The notes beneath the pieces are model-generated. The model saw nothing but the letters and a program-made list of their open reading frames with translations, did no database searches and was not told the DNA's origin. A DNA stretch of 64,000 nucleotides from Amantichitinum ursilacus. GTDB taxonomy: Bacteria; Pseudomonadota; Gammaproteobacteria; Burkholderiales; Chitinibacteraceae. Positions 34,503 to 43,273 of this stretch are shown here, piece by piece (the first letter of the stretch is position 1; the number at the start of each line of letters is the position of its first letter). The position numbers were made by a program, and so were the translations under genes. The DNA is taken from NCBI RefSeq assembly GCF_001294205.1, contig NZ_LAQT01000002.1, positions 62,001 through 126,000 on the forward strand. Reading direction: 5' to 3'.

Positions 34503-36336
34503 TTACAGCTGCGACAAGGTGGTGGCGTTGAATTTCTGCCCCAGCGTGGTTTCCAGATTATTGATCGCGCCTTCCAGAATGCTGAAGATTTGCGCGCGAT
34601 CGCTGGCTTTACTCAAGTCCAGCGTGGCATCGGCCGGCACGCTGACTTGCGCGCGTGCGGTATCGAAGGCAGCACGTGACGTCGCCGCCGGAATAAACGC
34701 CGCCTTGCCCGTGCTATCTACGTACGACAAGGTGCCAAACACATTGGCAAACACCGTTTGCAACTGCGTCAGATTGAACGCGACGTGGTTGTTGGGCGTG
34801 ACCAGCGTGGTTGCGCTGGTGGTCGGGATCGGATTGCCATACAGCTGATCCAGGTAATAACGCACCTGATACGGATATTGCGCGTAGGTATCGGTCTTGC
34901 CCCACACCGAGCTGAAATCATTGACCGTGGTCACCGTGCTGGCGGTAGCCGTTGCGCCCAGCTTGCTGTAGCTGGACATCAACGGGCCATAGAAGCCCTG
35001 GTTGTAGGCCACGTTCAACAACACATCAAAGAAGTTGTTGGGCAGCGTTTTAAAGGTCACCAGCGCCTGGTCAAACGCCGGTTGCCACGGTGTGGTCCAG
35101 CCGCCGGTGCCCTTGCCGGTTTCCACCAATGCAACAAAATCGTTGTAGTGGAAATAACCCGTCAGCATCGGGCCGTAATACTTGTTGTTAAACGAGGGCG
35201 GGGTGACCTTGGTGTATTGCGTGGCGGCATCGGCCATCGAGTAGCCGATGTTTTTTTGCAGCGCCACGTAATTGATCAGCGAATGCCCGGCAGGCGCATA
35301 ACCGCCCGACACCATATCGGCCGCGTAATTGTTGATCTGATACGGGCCGCCCTGGCCCTGGCCCATCACGGCTTGCTGGTCGGCGGACGGATCGATCAGA
35401 TCGCCCGTGGCTTTGTACAGGCCGGTTTCGATGTTCTCTTGCAGCAACTGGCCCAGGATGGAACCGTAGAGGAAATCCTTGTTGAACTGGATGCCGGGGT
35501 AGTACGTCTGCACCAGATGGCCTGTCATCACGCCAGCAATGATGTTGGACATGAACAGATCGGTGTAATTGTCACCATCCAGCGTCAGCGTATCTTGCGC
35601 AGTGCCTGCGCCCAGCAACAGATGGAAGTTAAGCGTGCCGCTGCTGACCAGGCTGCCGGACGGGGTTGGCGCGGGTGTCGGCGTCGGTGTTGGAGCGGGC
35701 GTTGGAGCGGGTGTGGGCGCCGGCGTTGGAGCTGGTGTCGGCGCCGGCGTTGGTGCGGGAGTTGGTGCGGCGTCGGAGCCGGGTCGGCGTTGCGCCGCCA
35801 CACGTGGCTTGTCTGGTCCACGGCTGGCCGCTGCCATCGCTGCCGTTGTTGGTGGCCGGGTTCACGCCTTGAGTCCACCAGTTGGCCTTGTAGTTAACGC
35901 CGCTGACGCTAACGATGGCGCCAGCGGAATACGCGGTGGTCGCGTTCCATGCCGCCGCGCAGCTGCCCGCTGGCGTCGGCGCCGGAGTGGGTGCCGGGGT
36001 CGGGGCGGGCGTTGCAGCAGGGGTTGGCGTCGGCTTCGGCGTGGGTGCGGGAGTCGGCGCAGGCGTAGCGACCGGTGTCGGTGTCGGCGTGGCGGCGCCG
36101 GTATCCGCGCCCAGGTCCTGCCACAGGCTCGGTGTGCTGGCCGGGTTCCAGTTGGCGCCCACGTAATCGGTTTGCGTCACCAGCGCTTTGTAGTCGTGGC
36201 CGTTGTACAGCACCACGGTGCCCGCGCTATAGGTGCCGCCGTCCACCCAGGCCGGATAAGCCATGGCGACGGTGCTGGCGCCACCAAAAATCAGCGCGCA
36301 CGCGCCCGCCAACCGGCGATATGTCGGTTTTTTCAT
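34503..36336 (-). pseudogene. Secreted chitin-binding protein with lysozyme-like C-terminal domain, frameshifted
   Basis: Two overlapping minus-strand frames make one modular protein. Frame 1 (ATG at 36336) has a signal peptide and two CBM5/12 chitin-binding modules (YPAWVDGGTYSAGTVVLY with [29 protein letters not shown] with GQPWTRQATCG), joined by PTPAPTP linkers. Frame 2 continues the same linker and a domain of about 380 residues to the stop at 34503. That domain contains LLQENIETGLYK and GQGQGGPYQINNY, reminiscent of lysozyme-fold glycosidases. The frames switch between about 35775 and 35800: restoring the linker needs two bases, or removal of one. Either a real mutation or an assembly error in a GC-rich repeat explains it. 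A chitinase or chitosanase-like activity is inferred. Confidence 0.75.
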
Positions 36337-36471
36337 CGTTTCCATCCTCTATCTTCGTGTTTGTTTTATCGCCCCTTGAAACGGGGCTGCTGCAGTCTAG
36401 TTCAGCTTTTTATAATGTGAAGCCGCACGCAGGATGAACGCGAAGGCCGATAAGACAACTGGTGCGCCAGA

Positions 36472-37956
36472 TCACGTCGCGGCACGGTTTTGCTGCCCCA
36501 TTGCGGTGCCCAGACGCTGCGCGCCCAGCCACAACTGCTCGGTTTGCAGCGGGCCAAAGCCCAGCCGCAAGCCATGCACCGCGCGCTGGTCCGCGGCAAA
36601 GCTGGCGCTGTCCGGCACGCGCACGCCCAAAGCCAGGGCATCGTGCTGCAAGCGCGCCATATCCAGCCAGTCAGGCAAACGCAACCACAAGGCCAGACCG
36701 CCATCGGGCAAATCAAACTGCGCCTGGCCGCCCACATGCTGGCGCAGCGCGTGTTCAAATTCGGCGCGGCGTTGCTGGTAGATGCGCAGCGTGCGGCGAA
36801 TATGGCGTTTCAGCTCGCCGCTTTGCATCAGATCAGCCACCGCCAGTTCAGTCACCGCATTGCCTTGCCGATCGATGGCCATCACCTGCGCGGCGCATCG
36901 TTCAATCAAGGCCGTAGGCCCCGCGATATAACCCACGCGTAACCCGGGAGCGAGCACTTTGGACAGCGAGCCGATGTACACCACCTGGTCGGGCGCGGCG
37001 CTGGCCATGGGGGAGGTGGGGTGATGGGCGAACTGGAATTCATGATCGTAATCGTCCTCGACGACGGCAAAGCGATGCCGCGCCGCCAGCGCCAGCACCT
37101 GCAAGCGGCGCTCGGCGCTGAGCAAGGTGGTGGTGGGAAATTGATGATGCGGCGTCAGATACACCGCCTTGATCGCATGCGCCTGGCACAGGGCCTCCAG
37201 ATGTTCGGGCCGCATGCCGCCCGCATCCTGTTCAATGCAGACTATGCGCGCACCCGCCGCAATAAACGCCGCGCGTGCGGGCGGGTAGGTCAGCGCATCC
37301 ATGGCCACCACATCGCCCGGCCGCACCAGCACGCGCGCCGCGACGTAAATGCCCATCTGGCTGCCGCGCACCACGCACAATTGTTGCGGGCCAAGGCTCA
37401 GGCCGCGCTCCAGATTCAGCATCGCGGCAATCTGCGCACGCAGTTCCAGCTGGCCGCGCGGGTCGCCATACGCCAGTTGCCCGGCGCGCGCCGTGCTGAT
37501 CAAGGCGCGACGATAGGCGCGGCCCAGCACATCAAACGGGATCAAGCGCGAATCGGGCACGCCGTCGGAAAACTCGATCACTCGGGCCGCGCTGGGGGCG
37601 GGCTCGCTCCAGCGGGGGCCATGTAACGCGTATTGCGCTTGCTGCGGTGGCGTCGCCGTCAAGACGCTCACGCCGCGCGCCTTGTCTTGCGCCGTCAACA
37701 AAGCGGGCGCCACGCGCGTGCCGCGGCGGCCTTCCGCCACCAGCCAACCTTGCGCCACCAACTCGTCATAGGCCTCAACGACGGTCTTGCGATTGATGCC
37801 CAATTGCTGCGCCAGTTCGCGCGTGCCGGGCAAGAGTGCTTTGCCGGGCAGCCGACCCTGGCGTATCGCCACCGTCAATTGGTGCACCAGCTGCAGATGT
37901 AACGATTCAGCGGCGGCACGGTCCAGGCTCAGTTTGAGTTTCCACACGCGTTGCAT
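36472..37956 (-). CDS. MocR/PdxR-type regulator (GntR helix-turn-helix fused to aminotransferase fold)
   Basis: A 494-residue MocR-family regulator. The N-terminal GntR winged helix (about 15-80) reads LHLQLVHQLTVAIRQGRLPG, GTRELAQQLGINRKTVVEAY. The class I aminotransferase-like domain (about 120-490) has the PLP lysine region VVYIGSLSKVLAPGLRVGYI and NPTTT-type substrate loops replaced by TPHHQFPT. Such proteins sense PLP or amino-acid aldimines. It is divergent from the ferredoxin reductase/M24 operon, with direct repeats in the 109-bp spacer, so it very probably controls that operon. Confidence 0.92.
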   Translation of the reverse strand: MQRVWKLKLSLDRAAAESLHLQLVHQLTVAIRQGRLPGKALLPGTRELAQQLGINRKTVVEAYDELVAQGWLVAEGRRGTRVAPALLTAQDKARGVSVLTATPPQQAQYALHGPRWSEPAPSAARVIEFSDGVPDSRLIPFDVLGRAYRRALISTARAGQLAYGDPRGQLELRAQIAAMLNLERGLSLGPQQLCVVRGSQMGIYVAARVLVRPGDVVAMDALTYPPARAAFIAAGARIVCIEQDAGGMRPEHLEALCQAHAIKAVYLTPHHQFPTTTLLSAERRLQVLALAARHRFAVVEDDYDHEFQFAHHPTSPMASAAPDQVVYIGSLSKVLAPGLRVGYIAGPTALIERCAAQVMAIDRQGNAVTELAVADLMQSGELKRHIRRTLRIYQQRRAEFEHALRQHVGGQAQFDLPDGGLALWLRLPDWLDMARLQHDALALGVRVPDSASFAADQRAVHGLRLGFGPLQTEQLWLGAQRLGTAMGQQNRAAT

Positions 37957-37965
37957 TCAGGCTCC

Positions 37966-38026
37966 GGACCAGTCTGGACCAGTGAAGTTTAAAAAACTGG
38001 CGGATTTTACCCATCCAGAAACTGGC
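37966..38026. promoter_or_regulatory. Direct-repeat operator candidate for the MocR regulator
   Basis: GGACCAGT occurs twice, at 37966-37973 and 37976-37983, exactly 10 bp apart (one helical turn). ACTGGC occurs at 37996-38001 and 38021-38026, 25 bp apart. The repeats lie between the regulator start (37956) and the divergent operon (38066). MocR-family proteins are known to bind direct repeats in such positions. Confidence 0.6.
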
Positions 38027-38065
38027 TAGCATCCTGCTCCTTAATCGCTCTTCAAGGAAGCCCGC

Positions 38066-39109
38066 ATGCCCGCCCCTCAGCCCTTACCCGCCCCGTCGTC
38101 CTGTCGGCTTACCGTGCTTAAGGCACAGCGCCTTGCGCCGCACGTGCTGCAACTCTGGCTGCAAGCCGAAACCGCATTCCGGTATCGCGAAGGCCAGTTT
38201 TTAAGCCTGATGCTGCCCGATGGCGCGTGCCGCAGTTATTCGATGGCCAATGCCTACCACTCGGCCGGGCGCATCGAGCTGAATATCCGATTGATTGAAG
38301 GCGGCCAGGTCTCGGGCTGGCTGGCGCAGCATGCCGCGCCGGGGCTGGCGCTCAGCGCCACTGGGCCATATGGCGATTGTTGCTGGCAAGCGGGTGCGGC
38401 CAGCGTGGACATCATGCTGGCCACCGGCACCGGTATTGCGCCGATCAAGGCGATGATCGAACAACGCCTGCAATCGGGCCTGACGCGGCCGCTGATCGTG
38501 TATTGGGGCGCGCGCCACGTTGATGACCTGTATCTGCAGGAGCTGTTTGCGCAGTGGATGTTGCTGCACCCGCTGTTGCGTTTTGTCGGTGTAATTGACG
38601 ACAGCGCCACGCCTGCGCGCACCGTGCAAGGCTGCGCCGCGCAAGACCATCCCGATCTAAGCGCCGCCCATGTCTACGCCTGCGGCGGCCCGGCCATGGT
38701 GCACGCGGCGCAACAGTTGCTGACCACGCAATGCGGCTTGCCGCTGGAGAATTTCCACGCCGATGCCTTCGAACCCGCCAGCGTTGCTGCCACGAGTGCG
38801 CCGACCGCTGGCGTCACCCTGCAGGTAACGGATCGCGCCGGGCAAACGCAGCCACTGACCGTGGCGGTGGGCCAATCGCTGATGCAGGCGTTGGCGGCCG
38901 CGCAAGTGTTGCAAGGCGTGTGTGGCGGTAAAGCATCGTGCGGCACCTGCCGGGTGGCTTTGCCCGAACCATGGTTGGCGCGCCTGCCCGCGCCCGCGCG
39001 CGCCGAAGCCCGCTTATTGCGCGCGCTGGAACAGCCTCAGCCCAACCAGCGGCTCGCCTGCCAGATTGCACTCAACCCCGAGCTGGATGGCTTGCAGGTT
39101 TCGTTATAA
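38066..39109 (+). CDS. FAD/NAD(P)H oxidoreductase with C-terminal [2Fe-2S] ferredoxin domain
   Basis: A 347-residue electron-transfer protein. The FAD domain contains YREGQFLSLMLPDGACRSYS (RxYS flavin motif). The NAD(P)H domain contains MLATGTGIAPIKAMIE and YACGGPAMV. The C-terminal ferredoxin domain has cluster ligands in GVCGGKASCGTCRV (C-x5-C-x2-C) and LACQI. The order FAD-NAD-ferredoxin resembles phthalate-dioxygenase-reductase-like or Hcr-type reductases. It would pass electrons from NAD(P)H to an oxygenase or similar partner. It forms an operon with the M24 gene 58 bp downstream, opposite the MocR regulator. Confidence 0.88.
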   Translation: MPAPQPLPAPSSCRLTVLKAQRLAPHVLQLWLQAETAFRYREGQFLSLMLPDGACRSYSMANAYHSAGRIELNIRLIEGGQVSGWLAQHAAPGLALSATGPYGDCCWQAGAASVDIMLATGTGIAPIKAMIEQRLQSGLTRPLIVYWGARHVDDLYLQELFAQWMLLHPLLRFVGVIDDSATPARTVQGCAAQDHPDLSAAHVYACGGPAMVHAAQQLLTTQCGLPLENFHADAFEPASVAATSAPTAGVTLQVTDRAGQTQPLTVAVGQSLMQALAAAQVLQGVCGGKASCGTCRVALPEPWLARLPAPARAEARLLRALEQPQPNQRLACQIALNPELDGLQVSL

Positions 39110-39167
39110 AGCCCGCGCCATCGGTACTTATTGCCCATTACTTATTAACTCGACAAGGAAACCTGAT

Positions 39168-39851
39168 ATGAACGCGCCAACCCAATTTACCGCCGAACAA
39201 GTCGGCGCCGCCTACGATCCCGAAAAGCTGCTGCTGGTGCGCTCCAAAACGCGCGACGCCATCCTGCGTATCGCCGCGCAGGTCAAGCCGGGCATGGTGG
39301 AAGAAGACGCCGTCGAAATGGCCAAGGACATTCTGGAAGAATGCGACATGCTGCGCGGCTGGCACGATGTGTATGTGCGCTTTGGCACCAATACGCTCAA
39401 GACCTTCGGCGCGCCGTCCGACCCGGGCATCGTGCTGGGCGAGGATGATATTTTTCTGCTGGATATCGGCCCGGTGTGGCAGCAATGGGAAGGCGATGGC
39501 GGCCAGACCTTTGTGACCGGCACCGATCCGGAAAAAAAACGCTGCGCCGATGACGCCTGCGCCATCTTTCATGAAGTGCGCCAGCATTGGCTGAAGACCG
39601 GCGCCAGCGGCCGCGAGCTGTATGAATTTGCCACGGCCTGTGCCGAAAACCGCGGTTGGGAACTGAACCTGGATTTGTCGGGCCACCGCATCAGCGATTT
39701 TCCACATGCCGCCATCCACGAAGGCCCGATGGCCGAAGTCGAATTCAAACCCTCGCGTTTGCTGTGGGTGCTGGAAATCCACATTCGCCATCCGGACCAC
39801 ACGTTTGGCGCGTTTTATGAAGACATGCTGCTGGAAGACAGCTACTTCTAA
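39168..39851 (+). CDS. M24 family (creatinase/Xaa-Pro-type) metallopeptidase
   Basis: A 227-residue single-domain pita-bread-fold protein, shorter than aminopeptidase P and without its N-terminal domain. Candidate metal ligands are Asp in FLLDIGPVW, Asp in WEGDGGQTF, His in DLSGHRISDFPH and Glu in LWVLEIHIR; the late Glu pattern is divergent from methionine aminopeptidase. The enzyme may be a peptidase or a small-molecule hydrolase. It is co-transcribed with the ferredoxin reductase and ends at a strong terminator. Confidence 0.82.
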   Translation: MNAPTQFTAEQVGAAYDPEKLLLVRSKTRDAILRIAAQVKPGMVEEDAVEMAKDILEECDMLRGWHDVYVRFGTNTLKTFGAPSDPGIVLGEDDIFLLDIGPVWQQWEGDGGQTFVTGTDPEKKRCADDACAIFHEVRQHWLKTGASGRELYEFATACAENRGWELNLDLSGHRISDFPHAAIHEGPMAEVEFKPSRLLWVLEIHIRHPDHTFGAFYEDMLLEDSYF

Positions 39852-39879
39852 TCTCAGCGGCGGCCACACCCGCACAAAG

Positions 39880-39915
39880 AAAAAGCCCACGCAGAAGAGG
39901 TACGTGGGCTTTTTT
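39880..39915 (+). terminator. Intrinsic terminator after the M24 gene
   Basis: An 11-bp stem AAAAGCCCACG / CGTGGGCTTTT (39881-39891 with 39903-39913), 11-nt loop, then TTTT on the plus strand. A-run on the other side makes it usable for the convergent thrH transcript as well. Confidence 0.88.
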
Positions 39916-39945
39916 GGGTTGCCTGCCAGGCCGGAATTTCAAAGC

Positions 39946-40563
39946 TTAAATCAGCGCATGCGCCAGTTGATCCTGCTGCAGCCGTACCAGCACTTCGGCC
40001 AGCGAGTCGGCCACTGGCAAATCGCCCGCCAGCGCCACGGTGGTGGGGGACGGACGCAGCAGGTAGCCATATGTTGCGGCTTTCAGCATGCCGATATCGT
40101 TCAGCGCATCACCCACCGCCAGCACATCTATGCCATCGCGAATAAGCGTATTCACCACATCCTGCTTGCCTTGGCGCTGGGCAAAGCGGCATTGCGTGAT
40201 AAAGCCATCGGCATCGGTGTCCAGCCGGTGCGCCATCAGACGCGGATAGCCCAAGCCCGGCAAAAAGCTTTCGGCCAGTTCTTCAAAACAGTCGGACACG
40301 ATAAACACCGCGCGATCACGCGCCAGCACATCCAGAAAACGGCGCGCATCGCGGTAGGGCTGCAGCATCGACACAATGGCGCGCACGTCCGACAGGCGCA
40401 GATTGTTTTCACGCAGGGCCTCGATGCGGGCGCGCATCAGTTTGGGGTAGTCGGGCTCTTCGCGCGTGGTGCGGTTCAACGCCGCGATGCCGGTGTGGCG
40501 GCTGATATGCGGCCACAACTCGGGCACCAGAACGCCTTCAAGATCGATGCATGCAACTTTCAT
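39946..40563 (-). CDS. thrH: ThrH: phosphoserine phosphatase / homoserine phosphotransferase
   Basis: A 205-residue HAD-superfamily enzyme. The N-terminus MKVACIDLEGVLVPELW is diagnostic of ThrH (D7 nucleophile in the DLEG motif). Later HAD motifs are FIVSDCFEELAESF and the C-terminal VGDALNDIGMLKAA. Pseudomonas ThrH moves phosphate from phosphoserine to homoserine. I start at the ATG at 40563 (GGAG 9 nt upstream); an ATG at 40641 overlapping the lysE stop would add 26 residues. It is last in a minus-strand group after a 2-oxoglutarate dioxygenase and a LysE exporter, so its substrate could be a hydroxy-amino acid. Confidence 0.9.
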   Translation of the reverse strand: MKVACIDLEGVLVPELWPHISRHTGIAALNRTTREEPDYPKLMRARIEALRENNLRLSDVRAIVSMLQPYRDARRFLDVLARDRAVFIVSDCFEELAESFLPGLGYPRLMAHRLDTDADGFITQCRFAQRQGKQDVVNTLIRDGIDVLAVGDALNDIGMLKAATYGYLLRPSPTTVALAGDLPVADSLAEVLVRLQQDQLAHALI

Positions 40564-40637
40564 GGTATTGGCTCCAGATCGGGCAATTTGCGATTCATTA
40601 AGCGGCACGGGGCCACGACGGCGTAACGGTGGGTTGC

Positions 40638-41270
40638 TCATCGTCCTACTCCCGAAAACAACAGCGAAAAGCCCAGACCCACCAGCGCTGAGCCAATCGC
40701 ACGGTTAAGGATGTACTGGCGTTGCAACATCAAAGCGCGCAGGCGCGGGGACGAGAAAAACAGCGCCACCAGGCTAAACCACACCCAATGCGCAAACGAC
40801 ATGAAGCCGCCCAGCAACAGACTGGTGCCCAATGAGGTATTGGCGTGCATCACCTGGGTGTAACAGCTGACCACAAACAGCATGGTTTTGGGGTTGAGCG
40901 CATTGGTCAGAAAACCGGTGCGAAACGCGGCGCGCAACGATACGGCAGCGGCTTCGCGCCCGCTTTCAGTCGCCTCGTTGGCGGCGGCCACCGGGTGGCT
41001 GAAGATCGATTTAAGGCCGATGTACACCAGATAGCCCGCGCCGATGATCTTCATCACCATAAACAGCGCCGGCGTGTGCTGCACCAGCACGGCCACGCCA
41101 AAAATCGTATAGAACACATGCACCTGCACACCCAGCCCCACGCCCAGCGCGGATAACAGACCGGCGCCACGGCCTAGTTGATAGCTGTTGCGGGTCACCA
41201 TGGCAAAGTCAGCGCCGGGGCTGATGACGGCCAGGATGGTAATGATGGCGACTGCGGCAAATTCATTCAT
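40638..41270 (-). CDS. LysE family amino-acid exporter
   Basis: A 210-residue inner-membrane protein with the LysE/RhtB fold: VISPGADFAMVTRNSYQLGR near the N-terminus, then about six hydrophobic segments, and GFLTNALNPKTMLFVVSCY in the middle. Family members export basic amino acids, threonine, homoserine and their derivatives. GGGAG precedes the start. It lies 67 bp after the dioxygenase gene, separated by a terminator-like hairpin, and 74 bp before thrH. Confidence 0.93.
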   Translation of the reverse strand: MNEFAAVAIITILAVISPGADFAMVTRNSYQLGRGAGLLSALGVGLGVQVHVFYTIFGVAVLVQHTPALFMVMKIIGAGYLVYIGLKSIFSHPVAAANEATESGREAAAVSLRAAFRTGFLTNALNPKTMLFVVSCYTQVMHANTSLGTSLLLGGFMSFAHWVWFSLVALFFSSPRLRALMLQRQYILNRAIGSALVGLGFSLLFSGVGR

Positions 41271-41288
41271 TGTGTAGTTCTCCCAGGC

Positions 41289-41321
41289 AAAAAAAGGCGC
41301 GCCGACGCTCGACGACGCGCC
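41289..41321 (-). terminator. Terminator/attenuator between the dioxygenase and LysE genes
   Basis: On the minus strand, stem GGCGCG / CGCGCC (41316-41321 with 41296-41301), 14-nt loop, followed by seven T. It lies 17 bp after the dioxygenase stop. The exporter is probably transcribed at a lower level by read-through or from its own promoter. Confidence 0.75.
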
Positions 41322-41337
41322 ACCGAGGTCGACGCGG

Positions 41338-42120
41338 TTATTTCTTGCTGAACGTCACCACCAGCACGTCGCGATACGCTTCGCGCGTTTCGTCCAGTTG
41401 CACGATGGGCGTCACGCCATGCATCACGCGTTCGTCATTGACGATGGCGGTATCAAACGGCTGCATCAGCGTGAAATCAGTCAGAAAGTGTTTGTTGCGG
41501 TCATAGATGCGCGTGGTGCCGTTCACCACGTTCTGGCGATGCACCATCATCATGAACACATAGTTGACACCGTCGCGGTGCACGCCTTCCGGGGTGGGGT
41601 TGCCGGCTTGCGCGCCCTGGGCGTAAATGCGGAACTGATGCGCTTCGATGTGCCAGGCAAAGTAGGGCGACAGCGCGCCAAACGTTTCGCAGCACAAGCC
41701 CAAGATGGACTGCATGACTTCGCCGTGCACCGTGGCGTCTTCAAACGGCGCAAAGTCGCGCGCAATGCCGCCGTTGAGGCTGTTGTAATCCACGCTCTGG
41801 TAATGCGGCTGATGTTTTTCCAGATACGCCTGGCGGCCCGAAGGCAGCGCGCTGAAGGTGGCATGGCGACGATAGCGATAGGTGCCGCCATCGCGCATGA
41901 ACTGATCTTGTTCCAGCCGGTTCCAGCTATCGGCAAATTCGGTCCAGGCCTGGCTGTCGTGCTCGATATCCAGACCCAGCAGTTGTTGGGTTTTCTGCGC
42001 GTTCAGAAAGCAAAAGTCTTTGCGGGCGACCAGATTGCATAGTCGCTCCACATCGGTGCTCTGGCTGTCAGGGGTTCTCGTGTACAGATCTTGCGCATGT
42101 TCAACGACAAGTTGTTCCAT
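41338..42120 (-). CDS. 2-oxoglutarate/Fe(II) dioxygenase of the L-isoleucine dioxygenase (IDO) family
   Basis: A 260-residue enzyme of the bacterial family that hydroxylates free L-amino acids. The iron triad is H181, D183 (PEGVHRDGVNYVF) and H234 (ERVMHGVTPI); R246 or R250 probably binds 2-oxoglutarate. I use the ATG at 42120, preceded by GGAG at about 9 nt; the frame extends upstream without conservation. Known members hydroxylate isoleucine, leucine, methionine or related residues. It is divergent from a LysR regulator and precedes a LysE exporter and thrH. Substrate unknown; membership of the family is well supported. Confidence 0.88.
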   Translation of the reverse strand: MEQLVVEHAQDLYTRTPDSQSTDVERLCNLVARKDFCFLNAQKTQQLLGLDIEHDSQAWTEFADSWNRLEQDQFMRDGGTYRYRRHATFSALPSGRQAYLEKHQPHYQSVDYNSLNGGIARDFAPFEDATVHGEVMQSILGLCCETFGALSPYFAWHIEAHQFRIYAQGAQAGNPTPEGVHRDGVNYVFMMMVHRQNVVNGTTRIYDRNKHFLTDFTLMQPFDTAIVNDERVMHGVTPIVQLDETREAYRDVLVVTFSKK

Positions 42121-42332
42121 CGGATTGCTCCAGATCGCAGTCAAATTTTTAAAGCGCACGTGTGCGCCGTTCTCACCGAATGCACAGATGTATGCGCCTG
42201 CTGGCATCATGCAGTTTGTGCTGTGATTCGGCTTGCAGAGCCCGTAGGCCGTGATGCCGAAGTCATTATTGACAGCTTCACGTCAAGAAAAAAGCGATTA
42301 AAATGCAGTTTTTACGTGAGGAATATTCACAG

Positions 42333-43220
42333 ATGCGTTTGCCTCCGCTTAACACATTGCGCGTATTTGACGTGGCCGCCCGCACGCTCAGCTTTGTAAA
42401 AGCTGCGGAGGAATTGCACGTTACGCACGGTGCCGTCAGCCGCCAGATCCGCCAATTAGAGGAAGCGCTAGGGGTGGAACTGTTCCAGCGCCGCAACCGC
42501 GCGGTGTTCCTCACCGACGCCGGGCTGGCGCTACAGGCCGCCACCGCCTCGGCGTTTGCGCAGCTGATTACTGCCATCGGCAAACTGCAGTCGGACGAAA
42601 CCGGCAATGTGATCGTGGTGTCGTGCGAACCCACCATCGCGATGAAATGGCTGATACCGCGGCTGCCACGATTTCAGCAGGCCTATCCCGAACTGCAGGT
42701 GCATTTGTATGCCGCAGGCGGGCCGATTGATCTGGTGCGCGCGGGCGTGGATGTGGCCTTGCGGCGCAATGATTTTCAGTGGGATGAAACCTGGGACACC
42801 TGGCGCGTGGGCGAAGAATCGGTGGGGCCGGTGTGTGTGCCGCAACTGGCGCCGGGCGAGGGGCCATGGCAGGGCAAATTGCTGCATACGCTATCGCGAC
42901 CCAATAGCTGGGCCAATTGGGCCAAAGCCACCGGCCACGAAATCCGCGCCACCGGCCGCATCAATTACGAGCACTTTTATTTATGCGTGCAAGCGGCCGC
43001 GGCCGGCATCGGTGCGGCCTTGGCGTCGTGCTATATGGTGGAAGAAGAACTGGCGGGCGGACGGCTGATTGCACCGTGCGGCTTTGTGCCGGATGGCTCC
43101 GCCTATTATTTGCTGTCGCCGCGGCGTATCCACGACGACAGCCGTTTGCTGCGCTTTGCCGAATGGATTACCGCCGAAATGGCGGCCACCCGTGACAAAG
43201 CGCGCACGCTAACGGCTTAG
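42333..43220 (+). CDS. LysR-family regulator (GcvA/AmpR subgroup), divergent from the dioxygenase gene
   Basis: A 295-residue LysR protein. The N-terminal winged helix reads MRLPPLNTLRVFDVAARTLS, FVKAAEELHVTHGAVSRQI, with LEEALGVELFQRRNRAVFLT. The C-terminal effector domain begins near residue 85. I choose the ATG at 42333, with GAGGAA 9 nt upstream; an ATG at 42303 would add ten residues. The MxLPPLNxLRVF start is typical of the GcvA/AmpR group. The 212-bp divergent spacer is the natural place for its operator, and amino-acid effectors are common in this group. Confidence 0.9.
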   Translation: MRLPPLNTLRVFDVAARTLSFVKAAEELHVTHGAVSRQIRQLEEALGVELFQRRNRAVFLTDAGLALQAATASAFAQLITAIGKLQSDETGNVIVVSCEPTIAMKWLIPRLPRFQQAYPELQVHLYAAGGPIDLVRAGVDVALRRNDFQWDETWDTWRVGEESVGPVCVPQLAPGEGPWQGKLLHTLSRPNSWANWAKATGHEIRATGRINYEHFYLCVQAAAAGIGAALASCYMVEEELAGGRLIAPCGFVPDGSAYYLLSPRRIHDDSRLLRFAEWITAEMAATRDKARTLTA

Positions 43221-43273
43221 GCTAATCCGGCCCGCAGCCACACGCCCGCCAACGCACGGCTGCGGGCGCGCGA

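Noticed and set aside
34758-35897. 379-codon plus-strand frame opposite the chitin-binding gene
   Set aside because: Antisense to recognisable domains; its Gly-rich end is the complement of the PTPA linker repeats.
35650-36090. Repeat array that could suggest a CRISPR or satellite
   Set aside because: The repeats are short coding units of Pro-Thr-Pro-Ala linkers without spacers.
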